From Flavobacterium akiainvivens (GTDB taxonomy: Bacteria; Bacteroidota; Bacteroidia; Flavobacteriales; Flavobacteriaceae), in assembly GCF_001278115.1 (NCBI RefSeq), contig NZ_LIYD01000005.1:371906-435905 (forward strand): a stretch of 64,000 bases of DNA. Direction: 5' to 3'. Below, piece by piece: positions 1-8,225 of this stretch. Positions within the stretch are counted from its first letter, which is position 1. The number at the start of each line of letters is the position of its first letter. Position numbers and translations under genes: made by a program. A model generated the notes under the pieces. The model saw only the letters and a list, made by a program, of their open reading frames with translations. It did no database searches and had not been told where the DNA came from.

Positions 1-8
1 TTTGGTAG

Positions 9-422
9 TCATAAACCTTTACAAATATTCCATATCCAGTTGCCAAGCATTAGGCTAACGGTTATGGGTATTATAATTTTTTTATTCTTGTTTATAAAGC
101 GTTCTGCTATTGAGTAGTTGTTGTAGAATGTTTTTTCTCTTCTAAAAAAGTCATACAGCAGCCATGCGGGTAATGTAAGCATAATAATGGCTGCCAGTAA
201 GCCTAACGGATTAGTTAAGGCTGCTTCTTGCAAATGCCCCTTTGTAATTAATAATACCGAGCGCGTGGTGCCACAGGAGGGACAGGCTATACCGGTTACA
301 TTTTTGAACAGGCACGGGGTAAAGTTGTGTTTAGGTTCCGGTTGCATTAAGCTCCATCCCAACCAAAAATATCCTACGGAAAGTAATAAAGATACAGAAA
401 GGTATAGCCTGTTTCCTGACAT
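9..422 (-). CDS. DUF2752 family small membrane protein
   Basis: A 137-residue protein with three or more hydrophobic segments (about residues 7-25, 70-92 and 113-131) and the motif CPSCGTTRS near residue 47, the hallmark of DUF2752. The biochemical role of the family is unknown. The gene lies 6 bp downstream of the TM2-domain gene on the same strand, so the two are probably co-transcribed; TM2 and DUF2752 genes are often neighbours in Bacteroidota. Family assignment is firm, function is not. Confidence 0.85.
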   Translation of the reverse strand: MSGNRLYLSVSLLLSVGYFWLGWSLMQPEPKHNFTPCLFKNVTGIACPSCGTTRSVLLITKGHLQEAALTNPLGLLAAIIMLTLPAWLLYDFFRREKTFYNNYSIAERFINKNKKIIIPITVSLMLGNWIWNICKGL

Positions 423-428
423 ATTTTG

Positions 429-764
429 TTACAGGTACATTTGTAGTTTTTCCATGTTTTTCTGGCGTGTAGCATCCTGAATAAGGAACCAGTCTACTAA
501 TGCCCATATACCGCAGCCGCCACCGGTTAAAAGCTTGCCTATGCCAAGCCCTGTGTCGCCTATCATAAAGCGGTCTATGCCTAAATAGCCTACAAAAATA
601 GATACTATTAAAACCGTTGTTGGGTCTTTAACATCTACACTGTTTATAAGCCCCCATTTAGAATCATCGGCAGCTAAAAGCCTTTCGCGGATAAAATTAA
701 TGTGGGCCGGGCTAAAAAATTTAGCATTGGTCATTAAATACATGTCTACTTTCTGAGAGTCCAT
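429..764 (-). CDS. TM2 domain-containing protein
   Basis: A 111-residue protein. Residues 1-45 are soluble and charged; residues about 50-100 hold two hydrophobic helices joined by the short turn typical of TM2 domains, with GIDRFMIGDTGLGIGKLLTG and a following GGCGIWALVDWFLI segment. TM2 proteins are small inner-membrane proteins of unclear function in bacteria. It is the promoter-proximal gene of a pair with the DUF2752 gene. About 230 bp of AT-rich DNA separate it from the divergent palmitoyltransferase-like gene. Confidence 0.85.
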   Translation of the reverse strand: MDSQKVDMYLMTNAKFFSPAHINFIRERLLAADDSKWGLINSVDVKDPTTVLIVSIFVGYLGIDRFMIGDTGLGIGKLLTGGGCGIWALVDWFLIQDATRQKNMEKLQMYL

Positions 765-948
765 AAAATTGATTTTGTTATTGGTTGTACAATTGTAAAT
801 CTATAAAAAAAACAGGAATACGTAACTATGTCTCAAAATTTAACAATAACAGAATATTGTTAGGATTAAAATAAGGCTTTGTTAAAAAAAAGTATTGACT
901 ATGCTATAGTGATTACTTAATTTATTATGATGTAACCAATTTAATAGT

Positions 949-956
949 TACTTTTG
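949..956 (+). promoter_or_regulatory. Flavobacterial -7 promoter element
   Basis: TACTTTTG matches the Bacteroidota consensus TAnnTTTG and lies 36 bp before the ATG of the following gene. I found no TTG at the usual 17-23 bp spacing upstream, so only half of the promoter consensus is visible. Confidence 0.45.
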
Positions 957-991
957 GGCGGTAAAAAATCGGATATTAATTATTTGGATAT

Positions 992-2257
992 ATGATGAAA
1001 GATCTTTTCGAAAGGATTCAAAAAAATAAAGGGCCTCTTGGCAAATGGGCGTCTCAGGCTGAAGGTTATTATGTATTTCCTAAGCTGGAAGGGCCTCTTA
1101 GCAACCGCATGATGTTTCATGGTAAAGAGGTTATAAACTGGAGTATAAACGATTACCTTGGCCTTGCTAACCACCCGGAGGTGCGTAAGGTAGATGCTGA
1201 GGCTGCAGCTGAATATGGCAGTGCATACCCAATGGGTGCGCGTATGATGAGCGGCCATACAGACTGGCATGAAAAACTTGAGCAGGAACTTGCCAGCTTT
1301 GTAGGTAAGGAATCTGCTTACCTTTTAAACTTTGGCTATCAGGGTATGGTAAGTACCATTGATGCCCTTGTAAGCAAAAACGATGTTATTGTGTATGATG
1401 TAGATAGCCATGCCTGTATTATAGACGGTGTGCGCCTGCACATGGGTAAGCGTTTTACCTACAAGCACAACGATATAGAAAGTATTGAAAAAAACCTTGA
1501 GCGCGCCACTAATATGGCCGAAACTACCGGTGGTGGTATTTTACTTATTACCGAAGGTGTTTTTGGTATGCGTGGCCAGCAGGGCAAGCTTAAAGAAATA
1601 GTTGAACTTAAAAAGAAATATAACTTCCGTCTTCTTGTAGATGATGCACATGGTTTTGGTACTTTGGGTAAAACCGGTGCCGGAGCGGGTGAGGAGCAGG
1701 GCTGCCAGGACGGTATAGATGTGTACTTTAGTACGTTTGCAAAATCTATGGCCAGTATTGGTGCTTTTATTGCTGCTGATAAAGATGTTATAGATTTCCT
1801 TAAATATAACCTTCGCAGCCAGATGTTTGCCAAGGCGCTGCCAATGGTATTGGTTAAAGGTGCCCTTAAGCGCCTTGAAATGCTGCGCACTATGCCAGAG
1901 CTTAAAGACAAGCTTTGGGAAAACGTAAACTACCTGCAAAACGGCCTTAAATCTAAAGGGTTTAATATTGGCGATACCAATACCTGTGTTACACCGGTAT
2001 ACCTTGAAGGAAGTATTCCTGAAGCTATGATGCTGGTAAACGACCTGCGTGAAAACTATAGTATTTTCCTTAGTATAGTGGTATATCCGGTTATACCTAA
2101 AGGTATAATCCTGTTAAGGATGATACCTACAGCTACGCATACTAAGCAGGATATAGATGAGACGCTTTCTGCTTATGAAGCTATCCGTGAGAAACTTGAA
2201 AACGGTACTTATAAAAAGATTGCTGAGCAAAATACGGTAGATGTATCTGCTCAATAA
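992..2257 (+). CDS. spt: Serine palmitoyltransferase-like PLP enzyme (alpha-oxoamine synthase family)
   Basis: A 421-residue fold-type I PLP enzyme of the alpha-oxoamine synthase family (KBL, BioF, HemA, SPT). The PLP lysine is K251 in STFAKSMAS; the Asp and His that hold the cofactor are in LLVDDAHGFGTLGKTG, and the substrate-loop motif INDYLGLANHP is near the N-terminus. Length and sequence style resemble the Bacteroidota protein that condenses serine with a fatty acyl thioester to 3-ketosphinganine. A BioF or KBL role is the alternative; no biotin genes are near. A second ATG at 995 is an equally good start. It is convergent with the acyltransferase gene across a shared terminator. Confidence 0.75.
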   Translation: MMKDLFERIQKNKGPLGKWASQAEGYYVFPKLEGPLSNRMMFHGKEVINWSINDYLGLANHPEVRKVDAEAAAEYGSAYPMGARMMSGHTDWHEKLEQELASFVGKESAYLLNFGYQGMVSTIDALVSKNDVIVYDVDSHACIIDGVRLHMGKRFTYKHNDIESIEKNLERATNMAETTGGGILLITEGVFGMRGQQGKLKEIVELKKKYNFRLLVDDAHGFGTLGKTGAGAGEEQGCQDGIDVYFSTFAKSMASIGAFIAADKDVIDFLKYNLRSQMFAKALPMVLVKGALKRLEMLRTMPELKDKLWENVNYLQNGLKSKGFNIGDTNTCVTPVYLEGSIPEAMMLVNDLRENYSIFLSIVVYPVIPKGIILLRMIPTATHTKQDIDETLSAYEAIREKLENGTYKKIAEQNTVDVSAQ

Positions 2258-2274
2258 TCCGGTAAAATGATATA

Positions 2275-2304
2275 AAAAACTCCGCTTAAAGCGGAGTTTT
2301 TTGT
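2275..2304. terminator. Bidirectional intrinsic terminator
   Basis: Stem ACTCCGC / GCGGAGT (2279-2297, loop TTAAA-like centre) flanked by an A-run on the left and a T-run on the right. It can stop both the palmitoyltransferase-like gene and the convergent acyltransferase gene. Confidence 0.85.
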
Positions 2305-2305
2305 T

Positions 2306-3424
2306 TTATAAGTCTTTACGGTAGGTTCTTCTGCGTTTGTGTATCCTGGGGTTAAAATTCTTCCACAGGTTGTGTATGGCGTGGTTATCTTCCAGTTCTG
2401 GCGTGCGGATGCAGTTGCGTACACCGTTTTTACTGAAAACTTTGAAATATTCTTCAAACATTACGGCGGTAACACCTTTGTTCTGGTATTCTTCTTCAAC
2501 ACCAATCAGGTAAAAAACAACATCTTTACTGTGTTTTTTTGCTTTAAGAAGGTGGTACCAGCCAAATGGGAGCAGGCTGCCGTTTGCTTTTTTAAGCGCC
2601 TCTGCAAACGATGGCATTACAATACCGAATGATATAATGTTATCGTCTTTATCTTTAACGAAAACAATATATTCGGGGTTTATAAGGCCTATATATTTTT
2701 TCTTGAAATACTCTTTTTGCACATCGCTTACCGCTACAAACGATGTAAGGCGCGCGTAAGTAGCATTAAACAAGTCAAACATCTGGTCTACATAAGGCAT
2801 AACCTCATCTGTGGATTTAAAGGTCATGGCTTTAAATCCATAGCGCCTTTTAACCATATCGCTGGCTTTCATAAACAAGGCAGAGTCTACATTGGCAAAA
2901 GAAAAGATACTTTCTATATACTCTTTTTCTTTTACAAAGCCCAGTTGTTCAAAATGGTCTTTGTAATAAGGTGGGTTGTACCAGGTTATGGCGGTACCTA
3001 TTTCATCAAACCCTTCGGTAAGTACCCCTACCTTATCAAGGTTGCTAAAACCCATAGGGCCTTCTACATATTCCAGCCCTTGCTCAGTACCATATTTATA
3101 TACTTTTTCAAGTAATGCCTTTGTAACTTCAATGTCGTCTATAACATCAAACCAGCCGAAGCGTACTTTTTTCTTGCCCTGGTCATTTATTTCCTGCCAG
3201 TTAACAATTGCAGCAACCTTTCCGGCTGCTTTACCATCTTTGTAAGCTATATAAAATTTAGCTTCGGCATGTTCAAAAGCAGGGTTGTTTTTTTTGTCAA
3301 ACCCCTGTAACTCATCGTTTATAAGGGGCGGAATCCAATAGGGGTTGTCTTTGTATAATGAGAAGGAAAATTTAATAAATTCCTTCATCTCAGCAGTAGT
3401 CTTAGCTTCTTTTATGGTTATCAT
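2306..3424 (-). CDS. GNAT-fold acyltransferase, candidate bacterial ceramide synthase
   Basis: A 372-residue protein with a GNAT-like core: N-terminal KEFIKFSFSLYKDNPYWIPP, then FYIAYKDGKAAGKVAAIVN with the usual strand-turn-strand of acetyl-CoA-type transferases, and a C-terminal half ending in an acceptor-type GNAT strand (FYLIGVEEEYQNKGVTAVM, the QNKG turn being CoA-binding-loop-like). The long, two-GNAT-like layout resembles the family to which the Caulobacter ceramide synthase belongs, as I remember it. Being tail-to-tail with an SPT-like gene fits N-acylation of a sphingoid base. The specific function is inference. The beta-barrel gene starts 3 bp upstream, so the two form an operon. 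Confidence 0.55.
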   Translation of the reverse strand: MITIKEAKTTAEMKEFIKFSFSLYKDNPYWIPPLINDELQGFDKKNNPAFEHAEAKFYIAYKDGKAAGKVAAIVNWQEINDQGKKKVRFGWFDVIDDIEVTKALLEKVYKYGTEQGLEYVEGPMGFSNLDKVGVLTEGFDEIGTAITWYNPPYYKDHFEQLGFVKEKEYIESIFSFANVDSALFMKASDMVKRRYGFKAMTFKSTDEVMPYVDQMFDLFNATYARLTSFVAVSDVQKEYFKKKYIGLINPEYIVFVKDKDDNIISFGIVMPSFAEALKKANGSLLPFGWYHLLKAKKHSKDVVFYLIGVEEEYQNKGVTAVMFEEYFKVFSKNGVRNCIRTPELEDNHAIHNLWKNFNPRIHKRRRTYRKDL

Positions 3425-3427
3425 ATT

Positions 3428-4423
3428 TTATTCTCCCGAAGGCTCTACAGGTGTTTCTTCAAGGGCTTTCCTTCTTTCTTCGCGTTCCTGTTTGCGCTTG
3501 TCGCGTTCTTCTTTTTGTTTGGCTTTATCTTTGTTGAATTCGTCTTCACGGTCGCCTTTACCTGGCAATAGTACCTCCTTGTAGTTAAGGTCAAAACGCC
3601 ATGAAAAGCCTATGCCACCATAAGCTACATAGGGTGTGTCTTTAAAGTTAGTGCTTATTGATGCATCTATTTGCATGGTTTCATTAAGAAGGTGGGCAGC
3701 ACCCAACCTTACAACACCATCAGCATAATAGTCGCTTACATATTGCTGGTATTCTAAAAAACCAGACCATTTTTCACTAAATCCTCGTGTTATGGTGGTT
3801 ATCCAGCCCAGGCTAAGATAGTCTGTTGTAAGTTTATCGCCTATAATATTGTTAACCCAAACCCATTTGCCAAAGTGGTTGTGTAGTATACCTACTATTT
3901 TTGGACTTATTCCATCTGAAGGAAAAGTATAGGGATTGTTCTTGCCAATAAGGTTAAAACCTGCGTATACTGCTACTGCCGGAATCAATGAACGCCACCT
4001 GAATTTGTGGTTTTCTTTCCAGCTGTATAGGTTTACTTCCGGAGTATAATATTTATCTGGGTCATACAACAGGTATTTTGCGCCAAATGTAAGCTGCCTG
4101 AAATCATTACGGTTATAGGTTTCAAGTGAGTTTGTGTAGCGGTCAAATTCATACTGCATGTTTAGCATAAACTCAAACTCTTCTGCAAAAACACCATATC
4201 TCAGGGCTATTTCGGCATTGGCACCATAGTATTCATATCTTGATATTTCGTGTTTTTCATATATGCCGTTAATACCGCTTTCTATTTGAAATACTGTTTG
4301 CCCCACAGCAAAAGCTGATTGAGACTGTCCCGGGCGGTTAGTATTAATCTGGTCAGTATACTGAGCCTGGGCCACTGCTGCGGTAAACAGGGCGGGTATA
4401 AGTAATTTTGTCAGTCGCGTCAT
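3428..4423 (-). CDS. Predicted outer-membrane beta-barrel (Phenol_MetA_deg-like 'transporter')
   Basis: A 331-residue protein with a signal peptide (about residues 1-20, ending AVAQAQ). It opens with TDQINTNRPGQSQSAFAVG and continues with alternating amphipathic strands rich in Tyr and Trp, typical of the MetA-pathway 'transporter' beta-barrel family. Residues after about 285 are a highly charged KQKEERDKRKQEREERRK tail that would be soluble. Its stop is 3 bp from the start of the acyltransferase gene, and a promoter lies at 4461-4494. The substrate, if any, is unknown; a lipid-related envelope role is only suggested by the neighbour. Confidence 0.65.
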   Translation of the reverse strand: MTRLTKLLIPALFTAAVAQAQYTDQINTNRPGQSQSAFAVGQTVFQIESGINGIYEKHEISRYEYYGANAEIALRYGVFAEEFEFMLNMQYEFDRYTNSLETYNRNDFRQLTFGAKYLLYDPDKYYTPEVNLYSWKENHKFRWRSLIPAVAVYAGFNLIGKNNPYTFPSDGISPKIVGILHNHFGKWVWVNNIIGDKLTTDYLSLGWITTITRGFSEKWSGFLEYQQYVSDYYADGVVRLGAAHLLNETMQIDASISTNFKDTPYVAYGGIGFSWRFDLNYKEVLLPGKGDREDEFNKDKAKQKEERDKRKQEREERRKALEETPVEPSGE

Positions 4424-4460
4424 TTTGGCTCGCTTGTTGTTGTGGGTTACTTAGGTTATC

Positions 4461-4494
4461 CAAAAATAATGTTTTTATTATTATTTTAAGACAA
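4461..4494 (-). promoter_or_regulatory. Flavobacterial promoter for the beta-barrel/acyltransferase operon
   Basis: On the minus strand TTG (4492-4494) is followed after 23 bp by TATTTTTG (4461-4468), matching TTG-N17-23-TAnnTTTG. It lies 37 bp upstream of the ATG at 4423. Confidence 0.6.
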
Positions 4495-4522
4495 CCCGGT
4501 AATAATTAAAGAGCGTAATGCT

Positions 4523-4530
4523 TATTTTTG
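4523..4530 (+). promoter_or_regulatory. Flavobacterial -7 promoter element before the DUF4834 gene
   Basis: TATTTTTG matches TAnnTTTG and ends 16 bp before the chosen start at 4547 (10 bp before an in-frame ATG at 4541). The transcript leader would therefore be very short, which favours the ATG at 4547. Confidence 0.5.
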
Positions 4531-4546
4531 ACAAAACTTTATGATT

Positions 4547-4822
4547 ATGGAAACAGCATCATTTAACGGCCTGCTTAAAACAATTTTTATTATTGTATTG
4601 GTTTATTATGCTATACGCTTTTTAATGAGGCTTCTTGCCCCGGTAATTGTGCAGGAAGTGGTTAAAAAAGCCGAGCAGAACTTTCAGCGTGCCCATAATC
4701 AGCAACAATCGCAGCAACAGCAATATGGCTATGATAACAATGCTTATCAGCAGCCCAAACCAGAGAAGCCCCGCGAAAAGAAAAAAGTAGGTGAATATAT
4801 TGATTTTGAAGAGATAGAATAA
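4547..4822 (+). CDS. DUF4834 family membrane protein
   Basis: A 91-residue protein starting METASFNGLLKTIF. One hydrophobic helix covers residues about 9-30, then comes a basic VKKAEQNFQ segment, a Gln-rich linker (QQQSQQQQ) and a charged tail EKKKVGEYIDFEEIE. This is the layout of DUF4834, small inner-membrane proteins common in flavobacteria whose function is unknown. The start 4541 would add only two residues; 4547 is preferred because of family starts and the nearby promoter. Confidence 0.75.
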   Translation: METASFNGLLKTIFIIVLVYYAIRFLMRLLAPVIVQEVVKKAEQNFQRAHNQQQSQQQQYGYDNNAYQQPKPEKPREKKKVGEYIDFEEIE

Positions 4823-4849
4823 AAAAATCCCCGCAAAGCGGGGATTTTT
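4823..4849. terminator. Bidirectional intrinsic terminator
   Basis: Stem TCCCCGC (4828-4834) / GCGGGGA (4838-4844) with an AAA loop, an A-run before and TTTTT after. It separates the DUF4834 gene from the convergent response regulator gene. Confidence 0.9.
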
Positions 4850-4855
4850 AGTTTA

Positions 4856-5302
4856 TTACAGGCTTAGTATAAAACTGTCTTTATTAAGCCCGTCTACTAT
4901 GTACTGCCAGTTAATGTGTACCACATCGCTCAATACTTTTTTAAGCATATTAAAATCGTTTGGCTTGCGTATGTAAACATTGGCCCCGGCCACAAAGGTG
5001 TCTTCTATATCCTGCTCGCTCGAAGAGGTTGAATATATGGCTACAGATATCCTTTTAAGCCTATCGTTAGCCCTTATTTCCTTAAGGCACTCCATACCGC
5101 TTTTGCGGGGCATGTTTAGGTCAAGAAAAATAATATCCGGCAAGGCGTTTTCGGTATTATTAAGATGTGCCATAAGCTGCTCACCGTCACTAAACGATGA
5201 GATTTCATACTTAATTTTTACTTCCTCAAATGCTTCCTCAAAAAACAAACGGTCATCTTCATCGTCATCGGCAAGCATAATATGTAATGGTGTAGGGCGC
5301 AT
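4856..5302 (-). CDS. Single-domain CheY-like response regulator (Rcp1 type)
   Basis: A 148-residue receiver domain without an output domain. Acidic pocket ADDDEDD (residues 11-17), phosphoacceptor Asp in IIFLDLNMPRKSG (about residue 62), Ser/Thr in AIYSTSSS and Lys in IRKPN. The C-terminal end (INWQ... DSFILSL) matches the style of the second receiver protein in this window at 48877, which sits in a phytochrome operon, so the two are probably paralogues. It is 22 bp downstream of the AraC-family gene on the same strand. The partner kinase is not visible here. Confidence 0.85.
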   Translation of the reverse strand: MRPTPLHIMLADDDEDDRLFFEEAFEEVKIKYEISSFSDGEQLMAHLNNTENALPDIIFLDLNMPRKSGMECLKEIRANDRLKRISVAIYSTSSSEQDIEDTFVAGANVYIRKPNDFNMLKKVLSDVVHINWQYIVDGLNKDSFILSL

Positions 5303-5324
5303 CTAATATATAGTGTATAAGTTG

Positions 5325-5882
5325 TTACTTGGTTTCTATGTAGCGTTTTTGCTTCATAATTTTTTGAAAAGCGGTAGGGGTAACACCGGTAATGTTCTTA
5401 AATTGCTGGGAAAGGTAAGCTACGCTGCTGTAGTTCATCATGAAAGAAATCTCTGTAAGCGAAAGGTTTTCAGTTAACAGCAACTGTTTTACCCTTTCGA
5501 TTTTGTGCAAAATAATGAAATTTTCTATTGATATGAAAGTAACCTCAGAAAATACCTGAGACAGCGTGCGGTAATTTTCGCCCAACTTCTCAGAGAGGTA
5601 AGTAGATATCTTTAAAGACTGCATACCCTTGTCGGCATAAAGCATCTCAATTATAGTGTTTTTAATCTTCTGTACCAGTATGCTTTTCTGGTTGTCTACT
5701 ATTTCAATACCAAAGTCTTTTAAAGAGCTTATAAAGGCATTGTAGGTCTCCATGGGTATGTTTTCCTTAAACTTTACATATCCCGGCTCTGTAACCCTGC
5801 AATTAATTTTAAATGCATCCAGTTGTTGCTGTAATACAACTTTACACATGGTGTCTATGTTATACTTAATGTAAAGTTCCAT
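5325..5882 (-). CDS. AraC family transcriptional regulator
   Basis: A 185-residue protein. The last 100 residues are an AraC-type double helix-turn-helix: SLKISTYLSEKLGENYRTLS, then ENFIILHKIERVKQLLLTEN, SLTEISFMMNYSSVAYLSQQ and FKNITGVTPTAFQK. The first 80 residues are small and not a known sugar-binding domain. It is the first gene of a two-gene unit with the response regulator, which suggests linked signalling. Its targets are unknown. Confidence 0.85.
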   Translation of the reverse strand: MELYIKYNIDTMCKVVLQQQLDAFKINCRVTEPGYVKFKENIPMETYNAFISSLKDFGIEIVDNQKSILVQKIKNTIIEMLYADKGMQSLKISTYLSEKLGENYRTLSQVFSEVTFISIENFIILHKIERVKQLLLTENLSLTEISFMMNYSSVAYLSQQFKNITGVTPTAFQKIMKQKRYIETK

Positions 5883-6108
5883 TTATTGCCCCCTTGTTAT
5901 AAAAAGTAAATGTACGAAAATTATGTATGAATATCAGGTTGTAATAGATTATGCATAATTTTATAACAGTTACTAATAATAATTTTTCAATCAATTGTTT
6001 TACAGTGTTATATGTGTATTTTTGTAAGGTATTAAATATAAAATTAACGTATTTGGCTATTGCGCTGTAAACCATAAGTTTTAAATTAGTCTACAAATTT
6101 ACTATGTT

Positions 6109-6783
6109 ATGCAGCCCATTCAAAACCCGCCAGATGGCGGTATGCTATATGCCGAAACCAACCTTGAACACACCTTTCCTGAGCCTTTAAACATGATTAC
6201 ATCATGCTTTTTCCTTGCCATTGCTTTGTATTGGACTTACAAGTTATGGGGTAAGGCCAGGCAGCACACTTATCTTACCGTTGCACTTATTTTGCTGTAT
6301 ATAGGCGGGATAGGCGGCACTATTTACCACGGCCTGCGCCAATGGAATTTCTTTATCATGATGGACTGGATGCCCATTATGCTGCTGTGCGTTTCGGCAG
6401 GTGTATATTTTATAGCCAGGCTAACACGCTGGTATTATGCGGTTTTGTTTGTGGTTTTATACCTTGCCTTTATGATTTTTGCACGGCGCTATTTTTCAGA
6501 AGAAGGTAATATACAGCTGTTTATAAATATAAACTATGCAATATTAGCAGGGATGGTGCTGTTACCGGTACTGGCTTACCTAATGTCTACTAAGTTTAAG
6601 AACGGAATGTGGGTGGGGCTTGCATTACTGGCATTTGTGCTTGCGCTTACCTTTAGGGTAGCCGACCCATGGGGCTGGATGTCTTTCGGGACGCACTTTT
6701 TGTGGCATACATTTGGCGCGATAGCTGCTTTCTGTATGTTTCAGTACCTGTACCTGATAAATTTAAAGCCCGAAACCACATAA
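6109..6783 (+). CDS. Seven-helix CREST-type membrane hydrolase, ceramidase-like
   Basis: A 224-residue membrane protein with about seven hydrophobic helices. It shows the spaced polar residues of the CREST superfamily (alkaline ceramidase, PAQR, Per1): Glu/Asn before helix 1 (PEPLNMITSCFFLA), Ser in that helix, GTIYHGLRQ with His, MMDWMPIM with Asp, and a last-helix GTHFLWHTFG giving HxxxH. In known members the three His and Asp bind zinc at the membrane face and cleave amide bonds in lipids. Together with the SPT-like and GNAT genes this hints at ceramide turnover, but the substrate is inference. It ends in a strong terminator. Confidence 0.6.
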   Translation: MQPIQNPPDGGMLYAETNLEHTFPEPLNMITSCFFLAIALYWTYKLWGKARQHTYLTVALILLYIGGIGGTIYHGLRQWNFFIMMDWMPIMLLCVSAGVYFIARLTRWYYAVLFVVLYLAFMIFARRYFSEEGNIQLFININYAILAGMVLLPVLAYLMSTKFKNGMWVGLALLAFVLALTFRVADPWGWMSFGTHFLWHTFGAIAAFCMFQYLYLINLKPETT

Positions 6784-6785
6784 AA

Positions 6786-6826
6786 AAACCCGTTTGCAAG
6801 GGGGACTGGGGGAGCAAACGGGTTTT
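6786..6826 (+). terminator. Intrinsic terminator
   Basis: Stem AAACCCGTTTGC (6786-6797) / GCAAACGGGTTT (6814-6825) with a 16-nt G-rich loop, directly after the stop of the ceramidase-like gene, followed by a short T-run. Confidence 0.85.
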
Positions 6827-6931
6827 AGCATTAATCACGGTATTTATTTTTATTTAAGTATTAACTTACAAATCTAATTAATGATTATCAAATGTAATAA
6901 GAAAAATAACAGAACCAACAATTTTTCTGAC

Positions 6932-7315
6932 TTATTTTACTAAATCGTTAAATAATTGATTAGCTGTGTCTTGCAGGGCTAAACAAAAGCCCGGATGCGG
7001 CCTTGACGTTTGTATAACCGAACTCCGCACCGCCGTTAACCACCTGAAACGCTCATCGGGCTCCAGCTTTGCAATAGGGCCGCCATTTTTAGCACCGTGT
7101 GCAATGCGTTCAAACGACTCCAGGTTTAGCCTAAGCTGTTCGTTATCAATATCATTATGTAGCATTAGCAGCTTGGCCTCGTTGACTTCAAACAGCATTT
7201 TTACAAACTTTTGGCGCTTGCAAAATACTATAACCCCCACATTTACAAACTCTTCGCGTTCTACCCGCGGCACCACGCGGATAACCGCATACTCATATAA
7301 GTGCCTGTCTTGCAT
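6932..7315 (-). CDS. DUF3037 family protein
   Basis: A 127-residue protein starting LYEYAVIRVVPRVEREEFVNVGVIVFC, the signature of DUF3037, and ending in a conserved FRWLTAVRSSVIQTSRPHPG segment. The function of the family is unknown. Its ATG lies inside the last 23 bp of the HipA-like kinase gene, so translation is probably coupled. DUF3037 next to a HipA-like kinase is a recurrent pair, so the two products are likely to work together. Confidence 0.8.
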   Translation of the reverse strand: MQDRHLYEYAVIRVVPRVEREEFVNVGVIVFCKRQKFVKMLFEVNEAKLLMLHNDIDNEQLRLNLESFERIAHGAKNGGPIAKLEPDERFRWLTAVRSSVIQTSRPHPGFCLALQDTANQLFNDLVK

Positions 7316-8087
7316 TTTGTGCCTGGTTTACAAAGGTTTGCGAATTGTTTAAACGGGTCACAAGGAAGGTAACATACACCTCTCGCACTTCATCGGGCGA
7401 TTGTTCAAGGCCTTCCCATTGCAGCCAGGTATCGGGCAGCAGGTTTACCACACTACGAATTTTCTGCTCGGTTAACAGTGCTTTAAAATCAGCGTCAACC
7501 TGCTCTAATTCAGATGCCTGCGGTAGCAGTACATGGTCTTTTATTAAGGCAAACGGACTCTTGGCGTGGCCTTCTGGATCTGTAAATGAATGGTGAAAAT
7601 ACAGGCTGGCACCGTGGTCTATAAGCCATAACTCCTTGTGCCACATAAGCATATTGGTGTTGCGGAACGTCCTGTCTACATTGGTAATAAAGGCATCCAG
7701 CCACACAATTTGCGAGGCCAGGCGGGCATCTACGGTAGTAACTACGGGGTCAAAATTTATGGCGCCCTGCAGGTAGTGCAGCGCCAGGTTAAGCCCCTTG
7801 CTGGCCTGTAGCAGGTCTTGTATTTCCTCATCGGCCTCGGTACGGCCAAAGGCTTCATCAAGGTTGGCAAACACCAGCTCAGGCACCGGAAGCCCCAGCA
7901 GGCGGGCTATTTCGCCACCTATAAGCTCGGCAATCAGGGCCTTGGTGCCATGCCCGGCACCCCTGAATTTCAGTACATATTTAAAGTCATCGTCGGCATC
8001 GGCAAGGGCGGGGAGAGAGCCCCCCTCGCGAAGCGGCGTTATATAGCGCGTTACATTTACCGTACGCAGCTTTGGGTTGTGTTCCAT
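7293..8087 (-). CDS. HipA-like Ser/Thr kinase (short HipA_2 type)
   Basis: A 264-residue protein, much shorter than E. coli HipA (about 440). It keeps the kinase core: phosphate loop region KFRGAGHGTKALIAEL, catalytic-loop-like WLDAFITNVDRTFRNTNML with Asp, Asn and NTN, and metal-binding IDHGASL. The N-terminal HipA subdomain that meets HipB is missing and no HipB-like HTH gene is adjacent. The stop overlaps the start of the DUF3037 gene. It may be part of an unusual two-gene regulatory or toxin-like pair; the kinase fold is clear, the role is not. Confidence 0.7.
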   Translation of the reverse strand: MEHNPKLRTVNVTRYITPLREGGSLPALADADDDFKYVLKFRGAGHGTKALIAELIGGEIARLLGLPVPELVFANLDEAFGRTEADEEIQDLLQASKGLNLALHYLQGAINFDPVVTTVDARLASQIVWLDAFITNVDRTFRNTNMLMWHKELWLIDHGASLYFHHSFTDPEGHAKSPFALIKDHVLLPQASELEQVDADFKALLTEQKIRSVVNLLPDTWLQWEGLEQSPDEVREVYVTFLVTRLNNSQTFVNQAQNARQALI

Positions 8088-8225
8088 CCTGGATTTGTTT
8101 TTACGTAAAATTACGCCTTTTTAATCCGAAAAAAAATTGTGTTTTTTGGGTTACGATATGGCAGTTTTCGGTGTGAAATATTTAAATTTTAGCTTTTGTT
8201 GATTATCAGTGCTTTAGCGAAATTG

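Noticed and set aside
7293..8087. HipBA toxin-antitoxin system
   Set aside because: No HipB-like HTH gene is adjacent and the kinase lacks the N-terminal HipB-contacting subdomain, so the classical label is not supported.
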